5,897 nt of DNA from Nitrospinota bacterium (GCA_030740135.1 JASLXW010000172.1:2121-8017); one strand, 5' to 3'. Shown: positions 1-5,602, counted from the first letter of the stretch. Notes: generated by a model from the letters alone, not told the origin. Numbers and translations: made by a program.

Positions 1-267
1 TACCCTGTTTCCTCCGATGTGATCGAAGTGGCAGTGGGTGTTGATGACGATGTTCACGTCTTCGGGACGGAGACCGCTCCCCTCGATGAAATCAAAGATG
101 AAGGGGACGGCGGGCTCGACGGCCGTATCGATGACGGCCGGATTTTCCCCCTCGATGATGTACGAGGTGACGAAACGCGGGATCTTTCCACCGTCCGGCA
201 GCTCGATTTCGAATTCGGGCCACAAGGCGTGAACGTTCGGCGTGATGAATTCAGGATCTTTGGGCAT
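1..267 (-). CDS. MBL-fold metallo-hydrolase, N-terminal part (cut by window edge)
   Basis: This is the first 89 codons of a metallo-beta-lactamase-fold hydrolase; the rest lies left of the window. The translation starts MPKDPEFITPNVHAL and has the usual early strands (SYIIEGENPAVIDTAV, residues 35-50). Next comes the zinc-binding signature NTHCHFDHIGG at residues 76-86, in which His78, His80, Asp82 and His83 are the HxHxDH metal ligands. The start is ATG at 267-265, preceded by GGGAGGTG (277-284 on the complement) at a 9-base spacing. The family hydrolyses esters, thioesters, lactones or related bonds with one or two metals, or acts as an oxidoreductase when fused to a flavodoxin domain. The substrate cannot be told from this fragment. 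No close neighbour on the same strand suggests an operon, and the promoter is not obvious. The family call is firm; the specific role is unknown. Confidence 0.9.
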   Translation of the reverse strand, partial: MPKDPEFITPNVHALWPEFEIELPDGGKIPRFVTSYIIEGENPAVIDTAVEPAVPFIFDFIEGSGLRPEDVNIVINTHCHFDHIGGNRV

Positions 268-276
268 CCGACGCTT

Positions 277-284
277 CACCTCCC
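277..284 (-). promoter_or_regulatory. Ribosome binding site of the MBL-fold gene
   Basis: The complement reads GGGAGGTG, a good match to the anti-Shine-Dalgarno sequence. It lies 9 bases before the ATG at 267-265 and supports that start. Confidence 0.7.
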
Positions 285-537
285 GGGGTTTCTCGGATGA
301 CCGCCGCCCTTGCCGGGCCGGGGTCCTCAGTCCACTTCGGAAACCCATCTTACCACCGGCGCAGGCCCTCTTCCCGGACCGCTTGAACCGACCGCCGAGA
401 CCTTTTTCGCCTTTGAGTTATCCCCAGCATTCGGCCCTTGAAGAAACGAAACCCCGCAGGATCAGTCGTGATTCCCGCCCTGACGAGCGATCCCCAAACC
501 TTGACAGCCCGCTGTTATTCCCCAACGCCCCCTGATC

Positions 538-564
538 GTCATTCCCGCGCAGGCGGGAATCCAG
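538..564 (+). repeat. Dispersed palindromic repeat, copy 1
   Basis: A 27-base element running from GTCATTCCCGC to GCGGGAATCCAG. Its core is a perfect 8-bp stem, ATTCCCGC (541-548) with GCGGGAAT (553-560), around the four-base loop GCAG. The same type of element occurs scattered between genes in many proteobacterial and related genomes. It matches the reverse complement of 687-713 at 26 of 27 positions; the one difference is in the loop. Confidence 0.85.
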
Positions 565-686
565 AAGTGCCTCAGATCGACCCCAATCAATCCGACCCCC
601 GGCTGCGCCGAACACCCTTCTCCCTCTCGTATACTTCTAAACGCAATGATCGCGGGGGCAGGAAGATGGACCCGCAACTCGAAACC

Positions 687-713
687 CTGGATTCCCGCCT
701 ACGCGGGAATGAC
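687..713 (-). repeat. Dispersed palindromic repeat, copy 2 (inverted)
   Basis: This is the reverse-oriented partner of the element at 538-564. The stem arms are ATTCCCGC (691-698) and GCGGGAAT (703-710), with the outer flanks CTGG and GAC inverted relative to copy 1. The loop reads GTAG on the complement instead of GCAG. The two copies enclose 122 bases of non-coding sequence, an arrangement like paired REP or BIME elements or a small non-autonomous element. Confidence 0.85.
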
Positions 714-805
714 GGCTCGGGGTGGATGCTTGTCGGGGTCTATTCTTACGATCTCTGGCGCCGCACGGCCGATGAAAACCGGGGATCACTGAGTTTCCGC
801 CTTTC

Positions 806-834
806 TTGACGAATGACCGGGGCGGTGGTATTTG
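806..834 (+). promoter_or_regulatory. Weak candidate promoter facing the antitoxin remnant and hydrolase
   Basis: TTGACG at 806-811 matches a sigma-70 -35 box at five of six positions. It is followed after 17 bases by TATTTG at 829-834, a poor -10 box with only the first three bases matching. The spacing and position, about 40 bases before the antitoxin-like frame, fit a promoter. The weak -10 makes this tentative. Confidence 0.3.
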
Positions 835-873
835 GTACATCGATTTTATCAACCCGTCAGGTCAGCCATAAAG

Positions 874-1107
874 ATGGCGAAAGGAGCGATGCGGGACATC
901 CCGGATCACCTGCCGGATGACGCCCCCTTGGAGGATATCCGGCGCCTCATTTACGTCCGCCGGAAGGTGGAAAAGGGCGAGGCGGACGTGAGAAAGGGCC
1001 GGACGATCTTCCGGGTCCGGGTGGAGGAACGCTTCGCGCGGGACGTAATCCGGACGGAGGCGGCCTCCAGCGGTCTCGGTTCCGTCGCCGTTCGCGCGGT
1101 TTTATCG
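874..1107 (+). pseudogene. Antitoxin-like frame (RelB/ParD-type partner), probably frameshifted, with possible RelE/ParE toxin remnant
   Basis: From the ATG at 874 (or 889) the frame encodes a segment with HLPDDAPLEDIRRLIYVRRK and then VEKGEADVRKGRTI...VEERF. It resembles the small antitoxins encoded just before RelE/ParE toxins, whose usual pattern is LPDDA..ED....YVR.K.E.G..D...GR....EEV..RF and whose length is about 70-80 residues. Here the frame has no stop after VEERFA and stays open out of frame deep into the hydrolase gene. A TAA in the next frame at 1046-1048, right where such proteins end, suggests a one-base indel near the 3' end. The sequence that follows, VIRTEAASSGLGSV from 1045, vaguely resembles a ParE/RelE toxin start of the type VIWTEAA..DL.SI. 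The rest of any toxin is gone, replaced by the hydrolase gene at 1121. The antitoxin likeness is fairly clear; the toxin remnant is an inference. ATG889 has AAAGGAG only 2 bases upstream, so the start is not settled. Confidence 0.55.
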
Positions 1108-1113
1108 GGGAGG
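1107..1113 (+). promoter_or_regulatory. Ribosome binding site of the alpha/beta hydrolase
   Basis: GGGGAGG lies 7 bases before the ATG at 1121 and fixes the hydrolase start there rather than at the upstream TTG (832) of the overlapping antitoxin frame. Confidence 0.8.
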
Positions 1114-1120
1114 AAACAGG

Positions 1121-1834
1121 ATGAGCACTTATGTCTTGGTCCATGGCTCATGGTATGGAAGCTGGTGTTGGGACAAGGTCGTGCCGCTCCTGGAAGCGAA
1201 AGGCCACAAGGCCATCGCCCTGGACCTTCCGGGTCACGGCGCGGACAAGACGCCCATCCCGGAGATCACGTTGGATTCCTACGCGGCCCGGGTCTGCGAA
1301 GTCCTGGACGCACAGCCGGAACCCGTCATCCTGGTGGGTCACAGCATGGGCGGCGGCGTCATTACGCAGACAGCGGAGCACCGCCCCGGGCGGATCAAGA
1401 CCCTGGTCTATCTTTGCGGCTTTCTCCTGCGAAACGGGGAGTCCATTCGCAGTCTGGCGCAGCAGGATCCGGATTCGGTCTCCGGCCGAAACCGCGTGAT
1501 CGACGAGGGTGGAGGTTTCTCAACGGTCAAGGAGGAGGCCCTCCGGGAGGCCTTTTATGCGGATTGCCCTGATGAGGACGTGGAGCGCGCTACGTCGCTC
1601 CGGGTCCCGGAGGCGCTTGCGCCAAGTCAGACGCCGGTCAAGACCACGGAAGAGAATTTCGGCCGGGTCCCCCGAATTTATATCCAATGCCTTCGCGACA
1701 GGTCCATTTCTCCGGCCCTTCAAAAGCGGATGTACGAGGCCCTTCCGTGCGAAAAAGTTCTCGACCTGGAGACCAGCCATTCTCCCTTTCTCTCCGCGCC
1801 CGGGGAATTGGCGGCCCATCTGACCTCGATATAG
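1121..1834 (+). CDS. Alpha/beta-fold hydrolase (methyl-esterase/EstC-like)
   Basis: A complete 237-residue serine hydrolase of the alpha/beta fold, probably a cytoplasmic esterase, as no signal peptide is present. The N-terminus YVLVHGSWYGSWCWDKVVPLL (residues 4-24) carries the HG oxyanion-hole motif. LDLPGHGAD (34-42) is the typical loop after strand 4. The nucleophile elbow is GHSMGG with Ser75, the acid is most likely Asp193 in CLRDRSIS, and the base is His220 in TSHSPFLSAPGEL, so the triad is complete. The HGSWYGSWCWDKV opening and the C-terminal SHSPFLSAP pattern match the plant-type methyl esterase / hydroxynitrile lyase / EstC branch, whose bacterial members are uncharacterised carboxylesterases; the length is normal for it. 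It stands alone on the plus strand, downstream of the broken antitoxin and convergent with the hicB fragment. The substrate is not predictable. Confidence 0.93.
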   Translation: MSTYVLVHGSWYGSWCWDKVVPLLEAKGHKAIALDLPGHGADKTPIPEITLDSYAARVCEVLDAQPEPVILVGHSMGGGVITQTAEHRPGRIKTLVYLCGFLLRNGESIRSLAQQDPDSVSGRNRVIDEGGGFSTVKEEALREAFYADCPDEDVERATSLRVPEALAPSQTPVKTTEENFGRVPRIYIQCLRDRSISPALQKRMYEALPCEKVLDLETSHSPFLSAPGELAAHLTSI

Positions 1835-1934
1835 CCCTTGGCAAAGAGCGCCTTTATTTCCAACAGCCGGCCTGACCCGTTTCGGCTGACGCCGATGCGC
1901 CGAGAAGGCTTAGAGCAAGCCCGATTGCCTCCCC

Positions 1935-2285
1935 CTATGACGCCTTCCTGGGCTTTGCATCCACTTCGAGGCCGAGGGTCTTGAACGCCATTTCCATGTT
2001 GCTCATTTTGGATTCGTGGTAGGGATCCAGGACCCGGGCGACCTGTTCGAGCTTCCACCCAAGGCGCCGCGCCAGCTCCGCCCGGTTCACGCCCTGCGCC
2101 TTCATCTGCCGGTACAGCGCGACCTTGAATGCCACCAGGGCCGGGAGGCTCACCCGGGTCCGTCCCTTCGTGGACGGCGCTTTTGGCTTTCGGGAGAAAA
2201 CTTTTATCCGCAGATTACACAGATTTCGCAGATTGGAGAAGGGCAAAAACGGAGACATAAGGCGAACCGGGATGGGGAACCCCAA
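1935..2285 (-). pseudogene. Truncated HicB-family antitoxin, C-terminal DNA-binding part only
   Basis: The reading frame spans 116 residues, but only residues from about 34 to 108 look like a protein. VSLPALVAFKVALYRQMKAQ followed by GVNRAELARRLGWKLEQVAR and VLDPYHESKMSNMEMAFKTLG is the helix-turn-helix tail of HicB antitoxins, which bind the hicAB operator. The N-terminal half of HicB, a partial RNase H-like fold of about 55-60 residues that neutralises the HicA toxin, is absent. Residues 11-30 are instead the translation of a non-coding tandem repeat (NLRNLCNLRIKVF). The only starts are a TTG at 2285 and an ATG inside non-homologous sequence at 2258, with no convincing ribosome binding site. 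No HicA gene lies upstream, where the family normally has it. The most likely reading is an orphan remnant broken at the repeat. A short expressed DNA-binding protein cannot be excluded. Confidence 0.7.
2209..2235 (+). repeat. Tandem 9-base repeat of the CGCAGATT type (3 units)
   Basis: Three head-to-tail units, CGCAGATTA, CACAGATTT and CGCAGATTG, preceded by TTTTATC. Arrays of this unit are a familiar intergenic dispersed repeat in several environmental bacterial lineages. The minus-strand translation (LRNLCNLRI) often pollutes gene predictions, as in the hicB fragment here. The array sits exactly where HicB similarity ends. Confidence 0.8.
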
Positions 2286-2346
2286 CGCGGCTCAAGGCCG
2301 AACCCCATTAATTTGTGGTGAATTCGGGAAATGATGGAACCGAGGC

Positions 2347-2373
2347 GAGATTCCTCGTTGCTCTCGGAATGAC
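2347..2373 (-). repeat. Dispersed palindromic repeat of the GTCATTCCGAG type, at the operon's 3' end
   Basis: On the complement the element begins GTCATTCCGAG and ends CGAGGAATCTC, with ATTCC and GGAAT as outer arms (2350-2354 and 2366-2370). It belongs to a different variety from the 538/687 pair but to the same general class of scattered interrupted palindromes. It begins 22 bases past the stop of the dehydratase, so it may act as a 3'-end RNA structure. No T-run follows that would make it a standard terminator. Confidence 0.6.
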
Positions 2374-2395
2374 ACCAACTGCTCAGCGCAACCCC

Positions 2396-3385
2396 CTACA
2401 CCGCGTACCGGTCCGGGTCGTAGTCGTCCAGGTGGTCTTTGATATACGCGATCGTCCGGTCGAGACCCTCATCCAGGGAGACTTCGGGCGCCCAGCCGAG
2501 CAGGTCCTTGGCCTTCTTGTTGTACGCCCAAAGGCGGGTGACTTCGCTCTTGGCGGGACGCAGGCGGGAGGCGTCGGTCTCCAGCCGGACGGGACGGCCG
2601 ACGCGCTCGATGATCTTTTCGGCCAATTCGCCAATCGAGATCTCGAACCCCGAGCCGACGTTGACGGTCTGGCCGATTGCGCCGGGGACCTCGCCCATCG
2701 CCATGAACCCCCGGACCGTGTCCCCGACAAATGTCAGGTCCCGCGTGGGATGCGTCGCGCCGATACGGACAACGTCCCGCGTGAGGGCCTGGACGATGAC
2801 GGCCGGGATCACCGCCCGGGCCGACTGGCGGGGGCCGTAGACGTTGAAGGGCCGGATGACGGCGACCGGCAGATCGAAGGCGTTCTGAAAGCTGAGGGCG
2901 ACGGCGTCCGCGCCGATCTTCGACGCCGAGTAAGGCGATTGGGGCTGAAGGGGATGGCTCTCGGCGATGGGAACGGAGACGGCCGAGCCGTACACCTCGC
3001 TGGTCGACGTGTGGACGACGCGCTGGATTCCCTCGTCCCGCGTAGCAAGGAGGACGTTGAGCGTCCCGACGACGTTGGTCCGGACGACCTCGGCCGGATG
3101 GACGTAGGAGTACGGGATGCCGATGAGGGCCGCGAGATGAAAGACGACTTCCGTCCCCCGGACGGCCTTGCGGACGGTCTCCTCGACGTTGAGATCGCCG
3201 TGGATGATCTCCAGATGGTCGGTAAACTCCGCCGCGGATTCGGAGAGGAACCCGGCGCCGCCCCGGGAGTTGTACCGGACCAGCCCCCGGACCCGCGCCC
3301 CCTCGCGCAGAAGCCCCTCGACCAGGTGGCTCCCGATGACCCCCCCCGCCCCCGTGACCAGAACCTTTTTATCCCGCCAGCTCAG
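2396..3385 (-). CDS. LegB-like NAD-dependent NDP-sugar 4,6-dehydratase (extended SDR), CTG start
   Basis: A 329-residue extended short-chain dehydrogenase that would convert an NDP-hexose (UDP- or GDP-GlcNAc in characterised LegB relatives) to the 4-keto-6-deoxy sugar, using bound NAD. KKVLVTGAGGVIGSHLVEGL (residues 6-25) holds the GxxGxxG Rossmann motif (Gly12, Gly15, Gly18). GDL at 63-65 and HLAALIGIPYSY at 83-94 follow, then the active-site strand HTSTSEVYG (125-133) and the Tyr152-xxx-Lys156 pair in QSPYSASK. RPFNVYGPRQSARAVIP and the C-terminal LLGWAPEVSLDEGL are typical of the LegB-type dehydratases rather than of RmlB or GalE. The length is normal. No ATG, GTG or TTG occurs between the in-frame TAA (3400-3398) and codon 131 (GTG, 2995). 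The frame is unbroken, and CTG at 3385-3383 lies 7 bases behind AAGGAGG, giving MSWRDKKVLVTG as expected for the family. It is the last gene of the operon, 71 bases after the GT39 gene. The family is certain; the sugar made is inferred. Confidence 0.92.
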   Translation of the reverse strand: MSWRDKKVLVTGAGGVIGSHLVEGLLREGARVRGLVRYNSRGGAGFLSESAAEFTDHLEIIHGDLNVEETVRKAVRGTEVVFHLAALIGIPYSYVHPAEVVRTNVVGTLNVLLATRDEGIQRVVHTSTSEVYGSAVSVPIAESHPLQPQSPYSASKIGADAVALSFQNAFDLPVAVIRPFNVYGPRQSARAVIPAVIVQALTRDVVRIGATHPTRDLTFVGDTVRGFMAMGEVPGAIGQTVNVGSGFEISIGELAEKIIERVGRPVRLETDASRLRPAKSEVTRLWAYNKKAKDLLGWAPEVSLDEGLDRTIAYIKDHLDDYDPDRYAV

Positions 3386-3392
3386 CGGCCTT

Positions 3393-3399
3393 CCTCCTT
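3393..3399 (-). promoter_or_regulatory. Strong ribosome binding site deciding the CTG start of the dehydratase
   Basis: The complement reads AAGGAGG, a near-perfect Shine-Dalgarno. It overlaps the TAA that closes the frame upstream and sits 7 bases before CTG at 3385-3383. No standard start codon lies at a usable distance in the right frame. Confidence 0.75.
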
Positions 3400-3403
3400 A
3401 GAC

Positions 3404-3425
3404 GGGCGGGTACAGAGCCCCGCCC
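3404..3425 (-). other. GC hairpin between the GT39 and dehydratase genes
   Basis: GGGCGGG (3404-3410) and CCCGCCC (3419-3425) form a perfect 7-bp all-GC stem around an 8-base loop. On the coding strand the hairpin ends 4 bases before the ribosome binding site of the dehydratase. There is no U-run after it, so it is not a standard terminator. It could set relative expression by RNA stability or by affecting ribosome access. Confidence 0.45.
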
Positions 3426-3456
3426 CCAACAATCGGCTGAGTTCAAAATGCGCCAC

Positions 3457-4866
3457 TCAAAAAATCCCCCTCAGCATAGACCGGAGCGCGTCCGAGAGGA
3501 AGAAGACCCCGAGGTTCACCGCCATCCAGGCCCCCGAGGCCGTCCAGAAAGTCCCGCGCCGGGAGGTCTCCAGAAGCCGGACGATCCCCAGGGCCGCCAG
3601 GACCAGGATGCCCGCCTCGGCCGGAAGCCGCAACCGGGGCGAGCCGATGAAGGCGATGCCCAGGAGAAAGTAGTAGATGACGATCCCCCAGGCCGGCCAG
3701 AGGCGCAACGCCCTCCAGCCGTCATCCCGACCCATTCCGTCGGCGGGCCGGCGCTTGAGAAAGGCGCAGACCGCGAACGGGAGAAGGAACACAAACCCGA
3801 AGCTGTACGTCCCGTCCAGGAAGATCTCCCAATCGAACGGGCTCCAGAAAAAAGCGGCCTTGACGGCGAGAAGCCGAGGCAGCCGGGACGGATCGGAGGT
3901 GATCTTCTTCAGACCGGCCCCCATCAGGAACGCGCTTCGCTCCGGCTCGGAGGCAATCCGAGCGGCCCGGGCCGTCACCGCGTCCTTCGTCCGGAAGCCC
4001 GGCTTCCAGTCGTCCTTGAGGTTGACCCCGTCGTAGAAGACGGCCCCCCCCTCCGTCCCCAGGGGGACGAACCGGCCGAAAATCCCGTAGTTCCGCACGA
4101 CCCAGGGGGAGAGAACGGCCGCGAAGACAAGCGCCAGGACAAGGCCCTTACCCGCCGGCTCCCAAAAATCTTTCGTCCGGGCCCAGTCCCGGACCACCAG
4201 GGCCGCTCCGCAAACCACCGGGAAGATCGCAAGCGACGGCTTCGTCAAGGAGCCGAGCGCGCCCGCCAGACCCAGCAGGGCCATCCCGCCCCAGGAGAAC
4301 CTCCGGTTGAGCCGGACCAAGACCCACAGGCAGACGATCACCCAGAAAACGTACAGGGCCTCCGTCATGACGAGATGCTCCGCCTTGATAAAGGGCGGAT
4401 AGAGGGCGTAGAGAAGACCGGCGACGGCGGCGCATTTTCTGCCGGCCCCCCCCGTCCTCCCGGCTCCCCCGGCCCCCCCGCCCAGTTTCCCGGCGGCGGC
4501 CGCGACGATGGGACAGGCCAGCGCGCCCAGGACCGTCTGCGCGGCCAGGACGGCCCAGGGAGAGACCCCCGCCATCGCGTAGACACCCGCGATGAAAAGC
4601 GGATAAAGGGGCGTGTACTCGGCCGTGGGGAGGCCGTCGGCGAGCATGCCGGCGCCGGAGAGGATCCCCTTCGCCCATTCATGAAAAGCGCCCCAATCCC
4701 CGCCCAGGTAGGGCGGCTCTCCCGCCGCGAACGCCCAGAGGACGGGGATGATCGCAAGCGCCCGGACCGCCAACGCCAAAAGGAACAGATCCCGCAGAAG
4801 CGGGCCGTCGGCGCGATAGCGGGCGGGAAGCCAATCCGAGGGAAGGTCCTTTCGAAGTGCGTCCAA
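3457..4866 (-). CDS. GT39/PMT-type integral membrane glycosyltransferase (GT-C fold)
   Basis: A 469-residue polytopic membrane protein that probably transfers a sugar from a polyprenyl-phosphate donor to a lipid, glycan or protein on the outer face of the cytoplasmic membrane. About ten hydrophobic segments are visible, for example near residues 26-49, 85-125, 145-160, 170-186, 192-226, 240-257, 355-370, 390-408, 417-431 and 444-458. The first external loop has GGDWGAFHEW (55-64), where Asp57 is in the place of the catalytic acid of GT-C enzymes. HLVMTEALYVFW (164-175), SPWVVRNYGIFGRFVPLGTEGG (253-274) and SPRLRLPAEAGILVLAALG (409-428) are typical of bacterial PMT_2/GT39 enzymes. Residues 126-143 are a Gly/Ala-rich loop encoded by G-runs. 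The start is TTG at 4866-4864, 9 bases after the stop of the GT2 gene, with a weak AGGA upstream; no better start exists, and coupling to the GT2 gene is likely. Donor and acceptor are unknown. Confidence 0.88.
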   Translation of the reverse strand: MDALRKDLPSDWLPARYRADGPLLRDLFLLALAVRALAIIPVLWAFAAGEPPYLGGDWGAFHEWAKGILSGAGMLADGLPTAEYTPLYPLFIAGVYAMAGVSPWAVLAAQTVLGALACPIVAAAAGKLGGGAGGAGRTGGAGRKCAAVAGLLYALYPPFIKAEHLVMTEALYVFWVIVCLWVLVRLNRRFSWGGMALLGLAGALGSLTKPSLAIFPVVCGAALVVRDWARTKDFWEPAGKGLVLALVFAAVLSPWVVRNYGIFGRFVPLGTEGGAVFYDGVNLKDDWKPGFRTKDAVTARAARIASEPERSAFLMGAGLKKITSDPSRLPRLLAVKAAFFWSPFDWEIFLDGTYSFGFVFLLPFAVCAFLKRRPADGMGRDDGWRALRLWPAWGIVIYYFLLGIAFIGSPRLRLPAEAGILVLAALGIVRLLETSRRGTFWTASGAWMAVNLGVFFLSDALRSMLRGIF

Positions 4867-4875
4867 CGCGGGTCC

Positions 4876-5565
4876 TCAGCTCACGAACCGGTATTTGAGC
4901 AGGGTCCACAGCGCCCCGAAGCCGTGCATCCAGGTGATCTTCTTCCCTTCCTCGTACGTCCGGCCATAATACGAGATGGGCATCTCGTAAACCCGCAGCT
5001 TGCGCTTGAGAATCTTGGCGGTGATCTCGGGCTCGATGGAGAAGCCGTTGGAGACCAGGTTCAGATCGCGGAGAACGTCCGCCCGGATCATCTTGTAGCA
5101 GGTCTCCATGTCGCTCAGCGTGGAGTTGAACAGGAGGTTGGTGAGGAATGAGAGGAGACCGTTGCCCACCTTGTGCCAGAAGAGGTGGACGCGCTGCGGC
5201 GCGCCCCCCATCAGCCGGGACCCGTAAACGGCGTCGGCCACGCCCCGCTTGAAGAGCTCCATCAGCCGGACAAGGTCCTGCGGGTCGTACTCCAGGTCGG
5301 CATCCTGGGGGACGACGACTTCGCCCGTGACGTGGGCGAACCCCGTTCTCAGCGCCGCCCCCTTCCCGCTGTTCCGCTCGTGGTACAGCACCCGGAGCCC
5401 ATCCCCCCCCCCTTCCCGTTCCCGGAGCCACTCGCGGGTTCCGTCCGTCGAGCAGTCGTCCACCAAGATGATCTCTTTCTCCAGCTCCAGGGCCATGACC
5501 TGCCGGAGGATCTCCTCGATGGTCCCGCGCTCGTTGTAGACGGGCATGACGATGGAAAGCTTCAT
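4876..5565 (-). CDS. GT2 glycosyltransferase, DPM1-like polyprenyl-phosphate sugar synthase
   Basis: A 229-residue soluble or membrane-associated GT-A enzyme that likely moves a sugar from a nucleotide donor onto polyprenyl phosphate on the cytoplasmic side. SIVMPVYNERGTIEEIL (residues 4-20) opens the fold and IILVDDCSTDGT (32-43) carries the nucleotide-binding Asp36/Asp37. GKGAALRTGF (68-77) is the conserved KG.A...G motif. QDADLEYDP (87-95) holds the metal-binding DAD (88-90), and SDMETCYKM (151-159) together with FSIEPEITAK (175-184) are typical of DPM1-type enzymes. The C-terminal membrane helices of GtrB/ArnC relatives are absent, so this is the short single-domain form. The ATG at 5565 is 9 bases from a candidate -10 box, with only a weak GAGTGAG before it. 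The downstream GT39 enzyme would be the natural user of its lipid-linked sugar. A run of ten G (5403-5412) falls at codons 52-55. Which sugar is used is not visible. Confidence 0.92.
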   Translation of the reverse strand: MKLSIVMPVYNERGTIEEILRQVMALELEKEIILVDDCSTDGTREWLREREGGGDGLRVLYHERNSGKGAALRTGFAHVTGEVVVPQDADLEYDPQDLVRLMELFKRGVADAVYGSRLMGGAPQRVHLFWHKVGNGLLSFLTNLLFNSTLSDMETCYKMIRADVLRDLNLVSNGFSIEPEITAKILKRKLRVYEMPISYYGRTYEEGKKITWMHGFGALWTLLKYRFVS

Positions 5566-5574
5566 GCGCTCACT

Positions 5575-5602
5575 CTTATCGGAAAGGGGACGCGGCGGTC
5601 AA
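5575..5602 (-). promoter_or_regulatory. Candidate operon promoter, possibly giving a leaderless transcript
   Basis: On the complement, TTGACC (5602-5597) matches the -35 consensus at five of six positions. After 16 bases comes GATAAG (5580-5575), matching the -10 consensus at four of six; read as ATAAGA the spacing is 17. Only 9 bases separate the -10 box from the ATG of the GT2 gene, so transcription would start about 2-3 bases before it or at it. Confidence 0.45.

Larger units (their letters stand above)
285..831. other. Gene-free intergenic stretch with palindromic repeats
   Basis: No reading frame here looks like a protein on either strand. The short frames are translations of the palindromic repeats, for example the familiar WIPACAGMT peptide on the minus strand. 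The clear structures are the two inverted repeat copies at 538-564 and 687-713. A further half-copy-like GATTCCCGCC occurs at 470-479 with no matching second arm. The stretch separates the divergent MBL gene (minus) from the antitoxin remnant and hydrolase (plus), so it should hold promoters for both sides. Only a weak candidate facing right is visible. Confidence 0.6.

Noticed and set aside
538..713. Palindromic repeats as a small CRISPR array
   Set aside because: There are only two copies, in opposite orientation and 122 bases apart, with no Cas genes.
437..852. Several 65-123 residue frames on both strands in the left intergenic stretch
   Set aside because: They are translations of the palindromic repeats and surrounding non-coding DNA (WIPACAGMT-type peptides).
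832..1572. A 246-codon plus-strand gene starting at TTG 832
   Set aside because: Only the first part is antitoxin-like. After about 1107 it runs out of frame through the hydrolase and reads as a shadow.
1835..1934. Terminator between the convergent hydrolase and hicB fragment
   Set aside because: Only 3-4 bp stems such as GGC/GCC near 1840-1853 are visible; none is strong enough to call.
2396..2995. Dehydratase starting at GTG 2995 as a 199-residue protein
   Set aside because: This would remove the whole NAD-binding half, although the upstream frame is open and encodes it perfectly; the CTG at 3385 explains the gene better.
2315..3673. Plus-strand open frame of 452 codons opposite the dehydratase
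   Set aside because: It is an antisense shadow, rich in Asp, Arg and Pro with no recognisable domain, and it begins inside the palindromic repeat region.
3448..5151. Plus-strand open frame of 567 codons opposite the two glycosyltransferase genes
   Set aside because: Its translation is a low-complexity Arg/Pro/Gly/Asp-rich sequence caused by high GC and codon bias on the other strand. The minus strand holds two clear enzyme families.
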